A DNA stretch of 64,000 nucleotides from Massiliimalia sp964370215 (GTDB lineage Bacteria; Bacillota; Clostridia; Oscillospirales; Ruminococcaceae), in the NCBI GenBank assembly GCA_964370215.1, contig CAYJIM010000004.1, positions 26,560 to 90,559 of the forward strand, in the 5' to 3' direction. The first letter of the stretch is position 1; each line of letters starts with the position of its first letter. The position numbers were made by a program, and so were the translations under genes. Of this stretch, positions 9,016 through 16,881 are shown one piece after another. The notes under the pieces were generated by a model. That model ran no database searches, was not told the DNA's origin, and saw only the letters and a program-made list of their open reading frames with translations.

Positions 9016-9064
9016 AAAGGGGTGTATGTTTAAGAAGAACTTCTTCTTAAACATACACCCCTTT
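9016..9064 (-). terminator. 24-bp perfect inverted repeat between glnA and amt
   Basis: The 24-base arms 9016-9039 and 9041-9064 are exact reverse complements with one base between them. It starts 12 bases after the glnA stop and ends 25 bases before the amt ATG. Only a weak TTTTAAAT tail follows on the minus strand, so it may act as a partial terminator, RNA stabiliser or processing site that sets the glnA:amt ratio. Confidence 0.6.
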
Positions 9065-9076
9065 GTGTACCGTTAT

Positions 9077-11164
9077 TTAGTTTACGCTATAAAGTAGGTC
9101 TTCGTAGCAAGGGAAATCCCAATGCTTTTTGGAAGTAATGAGTTCCAACTCATCCGCAAAGTATCGCGCTTCGTTCATCATCATGAAGACTTCATCTCTA
9201 TAATACTGTGCCAATGCAAGTGGATCTTCCACATCTTTTGCACCCATGACAACCGCTTCCAATTCCTGTACCTTTTTGGTCAAGGCATCGGACAGCTGTG
9301 TCATTTGTGTCAAAATAGATGTTTCTGCTTCTGCGCTCAATTTGTGTGTGACTTTGCTGTCAAGCAAGCCTAACAATTCTTTTTGATAGCTGAAGGAGAA
9401 TGGAAGGATGGATTTTTTAACAATATCAATCATGGTCAATGCTTCGATATGAATGGTCTTGCAGTAGTTTTCCAAGAGGATTTCATAACGTGCATGTACT
9501 TCTGTTGCAGAGAAGACGTTGTATTTTTCAAACATCGCCACATTTTTATCTGCAATGAAGGCCGGAAGCGCATCTACAGTAGTTTTCAAATTGAGAAGGC
9601 CACGTTTTTCTGCTTCTTTGACCCATTCATCGGCATAGTTGTTGCCGTTGAAAATAATGCGTTTATGTTGTTTTAATGTTTCTTTGATTAAAGCGGAGAG
9701 ATCCGATTTGAAATCACTACCGGCTTCCAGTTGGGTAGCAAACTGATCCAACACTTCAGCAACAATGCTGTTGAGCACAATGTTTGGTCCTGCGATAGAG
9801 AAAGTAGAACCGAGCATTCTGAATTCAAATTTGTTGCCGGTGAAGGCAAAGGGGGAAGTTCTGTTTCTGTCAGTGGTGTCTTTCGGGAAGTGTGGCAATA
9901 CCGTTGCGCCGATTTCCATTTGTTCCGGTGTACGGTCGCGATATGGTGCTTCACTTTCCAACGCTTCCAAAATTTCTGTCAGTTCATCACCCAAGAACAT
10001 GGAAACAATGGCAGGTGGTGCTTCATTTGCACCCAAACGATGGTCGTTGCCTGCATTTGCAACAGAGATGCGGAGCAGATCTTGATAATCGTCTACCGCT
10101 TTGATGATTGCTGCTAAGAACAGCAAGAACTGTGCGTTTTCATAAGGGGTTTTGCCCGGTTCCAACAAGTTCAAGCCGGTGTCGGTGGAAAGTGACCAGT
10201 TGTTGTGTTTCCCGCTACCATTGACTCCTGCAAATGGTTTTTCATGCAACAGGCAAGCCAGATGATGTTTGGTTGCAATGCTCTTCATCAATTCCATGGT
10301 CAACTGATTGTGATCGGTTGCAATGTTGGTGGTCGAGAAAATCGGTGCAAGCTCATGCTGTGCAGGAGCTACTTCGTTATGTTTTGTTTTTGCCAAGATC
10401 CCCAATTTCCAAAGCTCTTCATCCAATTCTTTCATGAAAGCGGAAACACGAGGTTTTAGGCTACCAAAGTAATGATCGTCCAATTCCTGACCTTTTGGTG
10501 GGCGTGCACCAAACAAGGTTCTGCCACAGTTGATCAAGTCGGGACGTTTTTTGTAAAGATCCAAGTCGACAAGGAAATATTCCTGTTCAGGACCTACTGT
10601 TGTGATGACACGGGTGGCAGTGGTGTTGCCAAACAATCTCAACACTCTCAGTGCTTGTTTGTCAATCGCTTCCATCGAACGCAACAGTGGGGTTTTCTTA
10701 TCGAGCGCTTCGCCACTGTAAGAACAGAAAGCGGTTGGAATGCAAAGGGTGCCGTCTTTGATGAAGGCATAGGAAGTGGTATCCCAAACAGTATAACCTC
10801 TTGCTTCAAAGGTTGCACGCAAGCCGCCGGAAGGGAAGCTGGATGCGTCCGGTTCACCACGAACCAATTCTTTACCGGAAAATTCCATGATGATTTCGCC
10901 GTCGCCCATCGCAGAGATGAAACTGTCATGTTTTTCAGCGGTAATACCGGTCATTGGTTGGAACCAGTGGGTGAAGTGGGTTGCCCCATTTTCAACAGCC
11001 CAGTCTTTCATCGCACTTGCCACAACGTTTGCAACGTCCAAAGTAAGATGAACACCTTGATTCATTGTTTTCTTCAGTGCTTTGTAGCAATCCTTTGGCA
11101 AACGACTGCGCATCACACTGTCGTTGAACACCATGCTACCGAACATTGTTGGGATATCTTTCAT
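9077..11164 (-). CDS. glnN: Glutamine synthetase type III
   Basis: Makes glutamine from glutamate, ammonia and ATP. At 695 residues it has the length of GSIII, not the 440-470 of GSI. GSIII hallmarks include NGSGKHNNWS in the ATP-binding region and LGANEAPPAIVSMFLG. The start at 11164 (MKDIPTMFGSMVFND) is set by AAGGAGG 8 bases ahead; the open frame runs further upstream, but that stretch holds the leader hairpin and the promoter. The gene is followed by the Amt-PII fusion, so import and assimilation of ammonium are encoded side by side. Regulation is probably by transcription attenuation in the leader. Known alternatives (GSI, GSII) are excluded by length and motifs. Confidence 0.95.
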   Translation of the reverse strand: MKDIPTMFGSMVFNDSVMRSRLPKDCYKALKKTMNQGVHLTLDVANVVASAMKDWAVENGATHFTHWFQPMTGITAEKHDSFISAMGDGEIIMEFSGKELVRGEPDASSFPSGGLRATFEARGYTVWDTTSYAFIKDGTLCIPTAFCSYSGEALDKKTPLLRSMEAIDKQALRVLRLFGNTTATRVITTVGPEQEYFLVDLDLYKKRPDLINCGRTLFGARPPKGQELDDHYFGSLKPRVSAFMKELDEELWKLGILAKTKHNEVAPAQHELAPIFSTTNIATDHNQLTMELMKSIATKHHLACLLHEKPFAGVNGSGKHNNWSLSTDTGLNLLEPGKTPYENAQFLLFLAAIIKAVDDYQDLLRISVANAGNDHRLGANEAPPAIVSMFLGDELTEILEALESEAPYRDRTPEQMEIGATVLPHFPKDTTDRNRTSPFAFTGNKFEFRMLGSTFSIAGPNIVLNSIVAEVLDQFATQLEAGSDFKSDLSALIKETLKQHKRIIFNGNNYADEWVKEAEKRGLLNLKTTVDALPAFIADKNVAMFEKYNVFSATEVHARYEILLENYCKTIHIEALTMIDIVKKSILPFSFSYQKELLGLLDSKVTHKLSAEAETSILTQMTQLSDALTKKVQELEAVVMGAKDVEDPLALAQYYRDEVFMMMNEARYFADELELITSKKHWDFPCYEDLLYSVN

Positions 11165-11185
11165 TATTTTTGCCTCCTTAAAAAT

Positions 11186-11229
11186 AAAAAAAGACGCCGT
11201 GGGTTCTTTACCCACAGCGCCTTTGCTGT
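11186..11229 (-). promoter_or_regulatory. Attenuator-like leader of glnN
   Basis: Just before the ribosome binding site a 12-bp stem (plus-strand arms 11210-11221 and 11193-11204, two G-U pairs, AAAGA loop) is followed by seven T, a full intrinsic terminator inside the 5' leader. Its 5' arm overlaps an alternative small hairpin ACAGC-AAAGGC-GCTGT (11214-11229) whose 6-base loop has A at position 1 and G at position 4, as in RNA targets of ANTAR antiterminators. Terminator and promoter are seen directly; ANTAR control is inference. Confidence 0.65.
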
Positions 11230-11240
11230 CCATGTGCAAT

Positions 11241-11269
11241 ACTATAGCATAGTTTTATTTTTTTGTCAA
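11241..11269 (-). promoter_or_regulatory. Sigma-A promoter of glnN
   Basis: On the minus strand a perfect TTGACA (11264-11269), a 17-base spacer ending in TGC, and TATAGT (11241-11246). This places the transcript start near 11234, leaving a leader of about 70 bases. Confidence 0.85.
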
Positions 11270-11347
11270 GCGTTTTTTAGAAAAAAATTTATCACCGTAA
11301 TTATTAGAATTATTTCAAGAATTGTTATGGTAATTTGTGGACAAATG

Positions 11348-11356
11348 TGCTATACT
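11348..11356 (+). promoter_or_regulatory. Extended -10 promoter for the M16 gene pair
   Basis: TGCTATACT gives an extended -10 element; the -35 position (TGGTAA at 11328-11333) is weak. The next gene starts 48 bases downstream with GGAGG. Confidence 0.5.
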
Positions 11357-11403
11357 AATTAAGATTATGGAGTTGTAAATAACTATTTTGTGGAGGATTC
11401 AAT

Positions 11404-12678
11404 ATGGGAACTTGTGTACGACAGACCCTGTTAGACGGGATCGCTTTCAACCAAATTGCCGATAAACGTTTTAAAAGCAACCGCATGTCAATCTATCTCA
11501 TTGTGCCACTTCAGGAAAAAACCACTGCTGCCAATGCAATGGTTGCCAGTTTGTTGCGAAAGGGAAATGAACACTTTCCGGACTTTGTGGCCTTCAATCG
11601 CTATCTCAATGAACTGTACGGCGCTTATGTCGATTGTGGTGTGCAAAAGCGTGGGGATGAGCAGATTGTCTATCTTTCGATGGGTGCCTTGGATGATCGC
11701 TATACGTTAGAAGGGGAAGCACTCACCAAAGAGGTTTGTAATCTGCTGTGTGACCTGTTGTTTGCTCCTATTTTAAAAGATGGACTATTTCTAGAAGAGG
11801 AAATTCGCATCGAAAAGGAAACCCTCATCGATGCCATTCGTGCGGAAATCAATGACAAGCGCACCTATGCCCTCAACCGCGCCAATCGCTTGCTCTGCAA
11901 AGGGGAACCGGCGGGACTTAGTCGTTTGGGGACGGTAGAGGATGTACAGAATTTGACGGCCAAAACAGTGACAGACGCCTATCACAACCTGCTTGCAACA
12001 GCACATATCGAGCTGTTTTTTACCGGTAGTGGCGATGGGCAAATTTTTGCCGATTGTTTTAAGCAAAAATTGGATCAAAGCCTGCGCACACAGACAATAC
12101 CACGCAGTGGTGCCTTCCATCAACGTAGTGATACAGTCTTGGAAGAAGTGGAGCACATCGAAGTGGAACAGTCCAAAATGGTATTGGGATTCTCAACAGG
12201 GGAGATCAACACGCCAGAAGAATTTGCGGCAATGCAGTTGATGGTCGCCATCTTAGGTGGGACCCCCATGTCCAAATTGTTTGTCAATGTTCGTGAAAAA
12301 TTAAGTCTCTGTTACTACTGTGCGGCACGTTTCGACGCCGTAAAAGGACTGTTGAAAATTGATTCCGGTGTGGAAAATCCAAACATTGAACAGGCAAAAG
12401 CGGAGATTTTACGCCAGTTGGAAGAGATGAAACAGGGCAATTTTACCCAAAAGGAAATCGACGAAGCACGCATGAGCTTGGAAAATTCCTACCGTACCAC
12501 CTATGATTCTGTCGGCGGATTGGAAGGGTATTATCTGGGACAGGTGTTGCAGGGCACCCTGCTATCACCGGAGGAAAAAGCAAATCTGTTGTCTGCGGTA
12601 ACTGCTGAGCAATTGGTGCAGGCTGCCAATTTGGTGACATTGGAATTAACCTATCTGTTGAAAGGGAAGGAGGACTAG
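11404..12678 (+). CDS. yfmF: M16 peptidase-like protein without zinc motif (YfmF type)
   Basis: A 424-residue member of the insulinase/M16 family. At the position of the zinc-binding HxxEH it reads NAMVASLLRKGNEH, so the catalytic residues are missing, as in the YmfF/YfmF branch annotated in Firmicutes as EF-P 5-aminopentanol modification-associated. It should act as the inactive partner of the peptidase encoded 3 bases downstream, since M16 enzymes commonly work as an active/inactive pair. GGAGG precedes the ATG. The link to EF-P modification is family annotation and nothing here tests it. Confidence 0.85.
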   Translation: MGTCVRQTLLDGIAFNQIADKRFKSNRMSIYLIVPLQEKTTAANAMVASLLRKGNEHFPDFVAFNRYLNELYGAYVDCGVQKRGDEQIVYLSMGALDDRYTLEGEALTKEVCNLLCDLLFAPILKDGLFLEEEIRIEKETLIDAIRAEINDKRTYALNRANRLLCKGEPAGLSRLGTVEDVQNLTAKTVTDAYHNLLATAHIELFFTGSGDGQIFADCFKQKLDQSLRTQTIPRSGAFHQRSDTVLEEVEHIEVEQSKMVLGFSTGEINTPEEFAAMQLMVAILGGTPMSKLFVNVREKLSLCYYCAARFDAVKGLLKIDSGVENPNIEQAKAEILRQLEEMKQGNFTQKEIDEARMSLENSYRTTYDSVGGLEGYYLGQVLQGTLLSPEEKANLLSAVTAEQLVQAANLVTLELTYLLKGKED

Positions 12679-12681
12679 CGC

Positions 12682-13959
12682 ATGGAAAAAACAATCATTC
12701 GCAATGAGAAATTGCAAGAGGAGTACTACCGCTATCAACATGCCTCCGGTCTTGATATTCTCTTGTACCCGATGGCAGGGTATAGTTCTACCTATGCGTT
12801 GTTTGGTGCGAAAATCGGATCCATCGATTGTGCTTTCAAAACCGCCGAGGATGCCTCTTTTACTGAAGTACCGGAGGGGATTGCGCATTTCTTAGAGCAT
12901 AAGCTGTTTGAAAGTGAAGATGGCGACGCCTTTTCACTCTTTGCCAAAACAGGGGCTTCTGCCAATGCATACACCTCGTTTGATCGCACCTGCTATCTCT
13001 TTAGCAGTACGTCAAAATTTGAAGAGTCTCTCAAAAGTCTGTTGCAGTTTGTACAGGATCCGTATTTTACCGAAGAAACGGTACAAAAGGAACAAGGGAT
13101 CATCGGGCAGGAAATTCGCATGTATGAGGACGATGCCGGTTGGCGTGTGTTCTTCAATCTGTTGGGTGCACTTTACCACAATCATCCGGTGCGCATTGAC
13201 ATCGCCGGTACCAGTGAAAGCATTGCCAAAATTGATGCGGCACTGTTGCACGAATGCTATCGTACCTTTTACAACCTTAACAATATGACCCTTGCCATTG
13301 CCGGCAATTTTGATGTACAATCGGCGCTTACAGTCATTGAAGAGGGATTGAAGGAAGGGCCGAAAGTCACTGTTATTCCAAAAGAAATTGACGAACCAGA
13401 AGAAATTTGTGAGGCGTCGGTTTCGCAAAATCTTGCCGTCTCCCTCCCACTCTTTCATATCGGTTATAAAGAAGCGCCGGAAAGAGGCCTTTCGTTGTTA
13501 CAAAAGCAGTTGCAATTTGAGGTGCTGTTGGAAATTATGTGTGGTGAGAGCAGTGTGCTTTATAAGGAACTGTATGACAAAGGGCTCATCAACCCGTCCT
13601 TTAGCGCAGAAACCTTTACTGGTCGCGGCTATTTTGCGGTCATCTTTGGGGGGGAATCCAAAGATCCACAAGCGGTGATGACAAGACTGCAAGAGGAAAT
13701 TGAAACCTTTAGACAAAGCGGTATAGAAGAAGATGCCTTTGCACGTACGAGAAAAGCACTGTACGGACGTATGGTGCGTGGGTTGAACCAAGTGGAAGGG
13801 GTTGCCAATGGCTTGATCGCTTATCACATGGCGGATGTCAACCTGTTCGACAGCATTGCATTGATGGAATCGATGACCCGAGAAGATGTCAACCGATTGT
13901 TGCAAAACAGCCTTTTGGCGGATCGTGCAGCACTCTCTATCATCCATCCCATCGCATAA
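12682..13959 (+). CDS. yfmH: M16 zinc metallopeptidase (YfmH type)
   Basis: A 425-residue M16 peptidase with the inverted zinc motif HFLEH (in GIAHFLEHKLFES) near residue 70 and the distal glutamate region GIIGQEIRMYEDD about 75 residues later, so it should be active. It is the catalytic partner of the motif-less protein encoded just upstream; the two genes are separated by 3 bases and certainly form one operon. In Firmicutes this pair is named YfmF/YfmH (YmfF/YmfH in Bacillus). The true substrate is not known from sequence. Confidence 0.88.
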   Translation: MEKTIIRNEKLQEEYYRYQHASGLDILLYPMAGYSSTYALFGAKIGSIDCAFKTAEDASFTEVPEGIAHFLEHKLFESEDGDAFSLFAKTGASANAYTSFDRTCYLFSSTSKFEESLKSLLQFVQDPYFTEETVQKEQGIIGQEIRMYEDDAGWRVFFNLLGALYHNHPVRIDIAGTSESIAKIDAALLHECYRTFYNLNNMTLAIAGNFDVQSALTVIEEGLKEGPKVTVIPKEIDEPEEICEASVSQNLAVSLPLFHIGYKEAPERGLSLLQKQLQFEVLLEIMCGESSVLYKELYDKGLINPSFSAETFTGRGYFAVIFGGESKDPQAVMTRLQEEIETFRQSGIEEDAFARTRKALYGRMVRGLNQVEGVANGLIAYHMADVNLFDSIALMESMTREDVNRLLQNSLLADRAALSIIHPIA

Positions 13960-13999
13960 ACACAGGGGCAACCCTGTTACATAGGAGGAAGTAACAAAG

Positions 14000-14989
14000 A
14001 TGAATACAGTGACGTTTCCAAATTTAGGATTGGAATTTACCCTCAATAAAGTCGCCTTTAGCATTGGTGGCTTTGATATTGCATGGTATGCCATCATCAT
14101 TGCAACAGGGTTTTTGTTGGCCGTACTCTACGCCATGATCCGACTAAAGCAGTTTGGCTTAGACGAAGATCGTGTCATGGATGCCATCATTGCAGGGATG
14201 ATCGGTGGGATTGTTGGTGCAAGACTTTATTTTGTTCTCTTTTCATGGGATCTCTATGCAGACGATTGGACGAAAATTTTTGACATCCGCTCGGGTGGTC
14301 TTGCCATTTACGGCGGACTGATTGGGGCACTGCTCGTCGGTGCGCTTGTCTGCAAACTCCGAAAAATCAAAATCCTACCACTGTTTGACGTGGTGGCTAT
14401 TGGCTTTTTGTTGGGACAGGGGATTGGCCGTTGGGGCAACTTTGTCAATGTGGAAGCCTATGGGGCGGACACCGATTCGCTGTTTGCCATGATGAGCCCG
14501 AGTATCGGCAACAATGCGGTACATCCTTGCTTTTTGTACGAGTCGGTATGGTGCTTGGTCGGCTTTGCACTGCTGCACTTTTACAGCAAACGCCGCCGCT
14601 TTGATGGGGAAATCACCCTTCTTTACTGTGTTTGGTACGGGTTTGGTCGTGCCATCATCGAAGGGTTGCGCACCGATAGTCTGTGGTGGGGGCCGTTTCG
14701 TGTGTCGCAAATGCTCTCGGCAATTCTTTGCATTGGCGCATTGATTGTTTGGATTGTCATTCGCTCCAAAATCAAGCGTGAAAACGATGCGGAGTATCTC
14801 AAACTCTATGTCGATACAGACGAGTCGAAACAGGCGTTGGAAGCGGCAAGACTTGCCAAAGCATCCAAAGGAAAAAAACAAGACACGCCGGCAACTGCTG
14901 CGGAACAACAATCGACACCTGTCGATGAAGATATAACGGAAGAAGTAGAAGAAGTAGAAGAAGTAGAAGAAGTAGAAACAAAAGAATAA
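14000..14989 (+). CDS. lgt: Prolipoprotein diacylglyceryl transferase with acidic repeat tail
   Basis: Moves diacylglycerol from phosphatidylglycerol to the lipobox cysteine of prolipoproteins at the membrane. The protein has 329 residues with seven membrane segments. Lgt motifs seen are RSGGLAIYGGLIGAL, GRWGNFVNVEAYG and HPCFLYES. The last 60-70 residues are a soluble charged tail not needed by the family, ending in four tandem copies of a 9-base unit that encodes EEV repeats. AGGAGG precedes the ATG. It sits 40 bases after yfmH and 30 bases before folD, apparently in one operon. Substrates in this window include the importer binding protein and GerKC. Confidence 0.95.
   Translation: MNTVTFPNLGLEFTLNKVAFSIGGFDIAWYAIIIATGFLLAVLYAMIRLKQFGLDEDRVMDAIIAGMIGGIVGARLYFVLFSWDLYADDWTKIFDIRSGGLAIYGGLIGALLVGALVCKLRKIKILPLFDVVAIGFLLGQGIGRWGNFVNVEAYGADTDSLFAMMSPSIGNNAVHPCFLYESVWCLVGFALLHFYSKRRRFDGEITLLYCVWYGFGRAIIEGLRTDSLWWGPFRVSQMLSAILCIGALIVWIVIRSKIKRENDAEYLKLYVDTDESKQALEAARLAKASKGKKQDTPATAAEQQSTPVDEDITEEVEEVEEVEEVETKE
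14941..14980 (+). repeat. Tandem 9-bp repeat at the 3' end of lgt
   Basis: Four near-perfect copies of GAAGTAGAA in frame, encoding EEVEEVEEVEEV in the tail of Lgt. The unit is a multiple of three, so slippage would change tail length without changing frame. Confidence 0.85.
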
Positions 14990-15019
14990 ATGGGGAATCG
15001 TTTGGAAGGGGAAACAATC

Positions 15020-15862
15020 ATGGCACAAATTATTGATGGGAAACAAATTGCAGAGCAGGTCAAACAAGCGGTCAAAGCGGAACTCGCATCCTTACAGTTG
15101 GAGGCATGCTTGGCAGTTGTCATCGTCGGCGACGATGCGGCATCGCGTGTCTATGTCAACGCAAAGAAAAAAGCATGTGAGCTAGTGGGCATCACTTCGA
15201 GAGAATATGCACTGGGTGGCGATACCACCGAAGCGGAATTGTTGACACTCATCGACGAGCTCAACAACGACGAAAAAGTCAACGGCATTTTGGTACAGCT
15301 CCCATTGCCAAAACAAATCAACGAACATCAAGTGTTGGCAGCCATTTCGCCGAAAAAGGATGTCGATGCCTTCCATGCAAGCAACGTTGGTAAAATCATG
15401 ATCGGCGATTACGATTTCTTACCATGCACACCGGCAGGTTGTATGGAACTCATCTACTCCACCGGCATTGCCATCAGCGGAAAACAAGCGGTCGTGGTCG
15501 GCAGAAGCAACATCGTCGGCAAACCGATGTCGATGTTATTGCTGCATGAAAGTGCAACTGTGACCATCTGCCACTCCCGTACCACCAATTTAAAAGAAGT
15601 TTGCCGTTCGGCGGATATTTTGGTGGCAGCGGTTGGTATTCCAAACTTCATCACCGGCGATATGGTCAAACCGGGTGCGGTGGTCATTGACGTTGGCATC
15701 AACCGTTTGGAGGATGGCAAACTGTGTGGCGACGTGGAATTTGCAGGTGCAAGTGAAGTGGCAGGTGCCATCACGCCGGTACCGGGTGGAGTAGGACCGA
15801 TGACCATTGCGATGCTGATGAAAAACACCTTAACTGCGGCAAAAATCCAAAATCAAGCGTAA
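15020..15862 (+). CDS. folD: Bifunctional methylenetetrahydrofolate dehydrogenase/cyclohydrolase
   Basis: Interconverts 5,10-methylene-, methenyl- and 10-formyl-tetrahydrofolate, feeding purine synthesis and formyl-methionine. The 280-residue protein shows the FolD signatures: the YVNAKKKAC active-site region with its lysine, GILVQLPLPKQI, PCTPAGCMELI, the nucleotide-binding VVGRSNIVGKP and GAITPVPGGVGPMT near the end. The ATG at 15020 is chosen because GGAAGGGG precedes it and the protein begins MAQIIDGKQ as in homologues. It is the last gene before the rpsB promoter. Confidence 0.96.
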   Translation: MAQIIDGKQIAEQVKQAVKAELASLQLEACLAVVIVGDDAASRVYVNAKKKACELVGITSREYALGGDTTEAELLTLIDELNNDEKVNGILVQLPLPKQINEHQVLAAISPKKDVDAFHASNVGKIMIGDYDFLPCTPAGCMELIYSTGIAISGKQAVVVGRSNIVGKPMSMLLLHESATVTICHSRTTNLKEVCRSADILVAAVGIPNFITGDMVKPGAVVIDVGINRLEDGKLCGDVEFAGASEVAGAITPVPGGVGPMTIAMLMKNTLTAAKIQNQA

Positions 15863-15896
15863 TCTTTTGATGGATACTAATTTTTGAAAAAATAGC

Positions 15897-15925
15897 TTGC
15901 TTTTTCAAAAGAAGTATGATATAAT
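15897..15925 (+). promoter_or_regulatory. Promoter of rpsB-tsf
   Basis: TTGCTT (15897-15902), 17-base spacer, TATAAT (15920-15925). Confidence 0.8.
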
Positions 15926-15931
15926 TTTATC

Positions 15932-16039
15932 TGCAATTACGCACGTCTTGTTCCGTATAAGCGTGGTGCTGAAAGTTCTTTCAGTGGCTGATACATTCAA
16001 GGCGGAGGAATTCAACCAAATAAACAGGAGGAACTAACA
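15932..16039 (+). promoter_or_regulatory. Structured 5' leader of rpsB
   Basis: About 105 untranslated bases separate the promoter from the ATG. They include a small hairpin (CTGAAAGTTCTTTCAG, 15969-15984) and two purine-rich blocks, GGCGGAGGAA and CAGGAGGAA, the second being the ribosome binding site. Ribosomal protein leaders often bind their own product; no named motif was recognised here. Confidence 0.4.
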
Positions 16040-16780
16040 ATGGCAGTAGTATCTATGAAACAACTTTTAGAAGCAGGGGTTCACTTTGGACACCAAACAA
16101 GAAGATGGAATCCGAAAATGGCGGAATACATCTTCACCGAAAGAAACGGGATTTACATCATCGACCTGCAAAAAACAGTGAAAAAACTGGAAGAAGCGTA
16201 CATGTTTATTCGTGACGTAGCAGCAGACGGTGGCGAAATTTTGTTCGTCGGGACCAAAAAACAAGCGGGCGATTCCATCAAAGAAGAAGCGCTTCGTTGC
16301 GGTATGCACTATGTCAACGCACGTTGGTTGGGTGGTATGATGACAAACTTCAAAACCATCAAACGCCGTATCAAACGTTTGGAACAATTGCGCACCATGC
16401 AAGGTGACGGCACCTTTGATCTGCTTCCGAAAAAAGAAGTCATCAAATTGGAATTGGAAATCGAAAAACTCGAAAAATTCATGGGCGGGATCAAAAACAT
16501 GAACAAATTGCCGGGTGCATTGTTCGTCGTTGACCCAAGAAAAGAAAAAATCGCAGTTGCAGAAGCAAAAAATCTTGGTATCCCGGTTGTTGCAATCGTT
16601 GACACCAACTGTGATCCGGATGACATCGACTACGTGATTCCTGGTAACGACGATGCTATCCGTGCAGTTAAATTGTTGGCAGGCGCTATGGCGAACGCTG
16701 TTTTGGAAGCAAAACAAGGCGAACAACAAGAAGCTGCTGTAGAAGAAAAAGCAGAAGCTACTGAAGAAGCTGCACAATAA
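16040..16780 (+). CDS. rpsB: 30S ribosomal protein S2
   Basis: Protein S2 of the small ribosomal subunit, 246 residues. The N-terminus (LLEAGVHFGHQTRRWNPKM) and the RYVNARWLGGMMTNF-type block are diagnostic, as is LFVVDPRKE followed by GIPVVAIVDTNCDPD. The last 25 residues are an acidic Glu/Ala tail, common in Firmicutes. Codon use is strongly biased (AAA, GAA), as expected for a highly expressed gene. It precedes tsf in the universal order. Confidence 0.98.
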   Translation: MAVVSMKQLLEAGVHFGHQTRRWNPKMAEYIFTERNGIYIIDLQKTVKKLEEAYMFIRDVAADGGEILFVGTKKQAGDSIKEEALRCGMHYVNARWLGGMMTNFKTIKRRIKRLEQLRTMQGDGTFDLLPKKEVIKLELEIEKLEKFMGGIKNMNKLPGALFVVDPRKEKIAVAEAKNLGIPVVAIVDTNCDPDDIDYVIPGNDDAIRAVKLLAGAMANAVLEAKQGEQQEAAVEEKAEATEEAAQ

Positions 16781-16794
16781 CAATAGGATCTGAA

Positions 16795-16840
16795 GCGTGC
16801 CCGATAAAAGGCTTTTGCACTTTTTCGGGCATGTTTTAAA
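16795..16840 (+). terminator. Attenuator-type terminator between rpsB and tsf
   Basis: GCGTGCCCGA (16795-16804) pairs with TCGGGCATGT (16825-16834), followed by TTTTAAAA. Probably lowers tsf relative to rpsB by partial termination. Confidence 0.6.
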
Positions 16841-16881
16841 ACAAAGTACTTTTAGAGTGATATTTTAGGAGGATGAATCTC

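Noticed and set aside
11165..11239. A 25-residue N-terminal extension of glutamine synthetase
   Set aside because: The stretch encodes the leader terminator hairpin and starts upstream of the AAGGAGG site. Homologues begin at the internal methionine.
14375..15067. A minus-strand frame opposite lgt with a phenylalanine/tyrosine repeat
   Set aside because: The repeat is the reverse complement of the GAAGTAGAA tandem units. It is not an independent gene.
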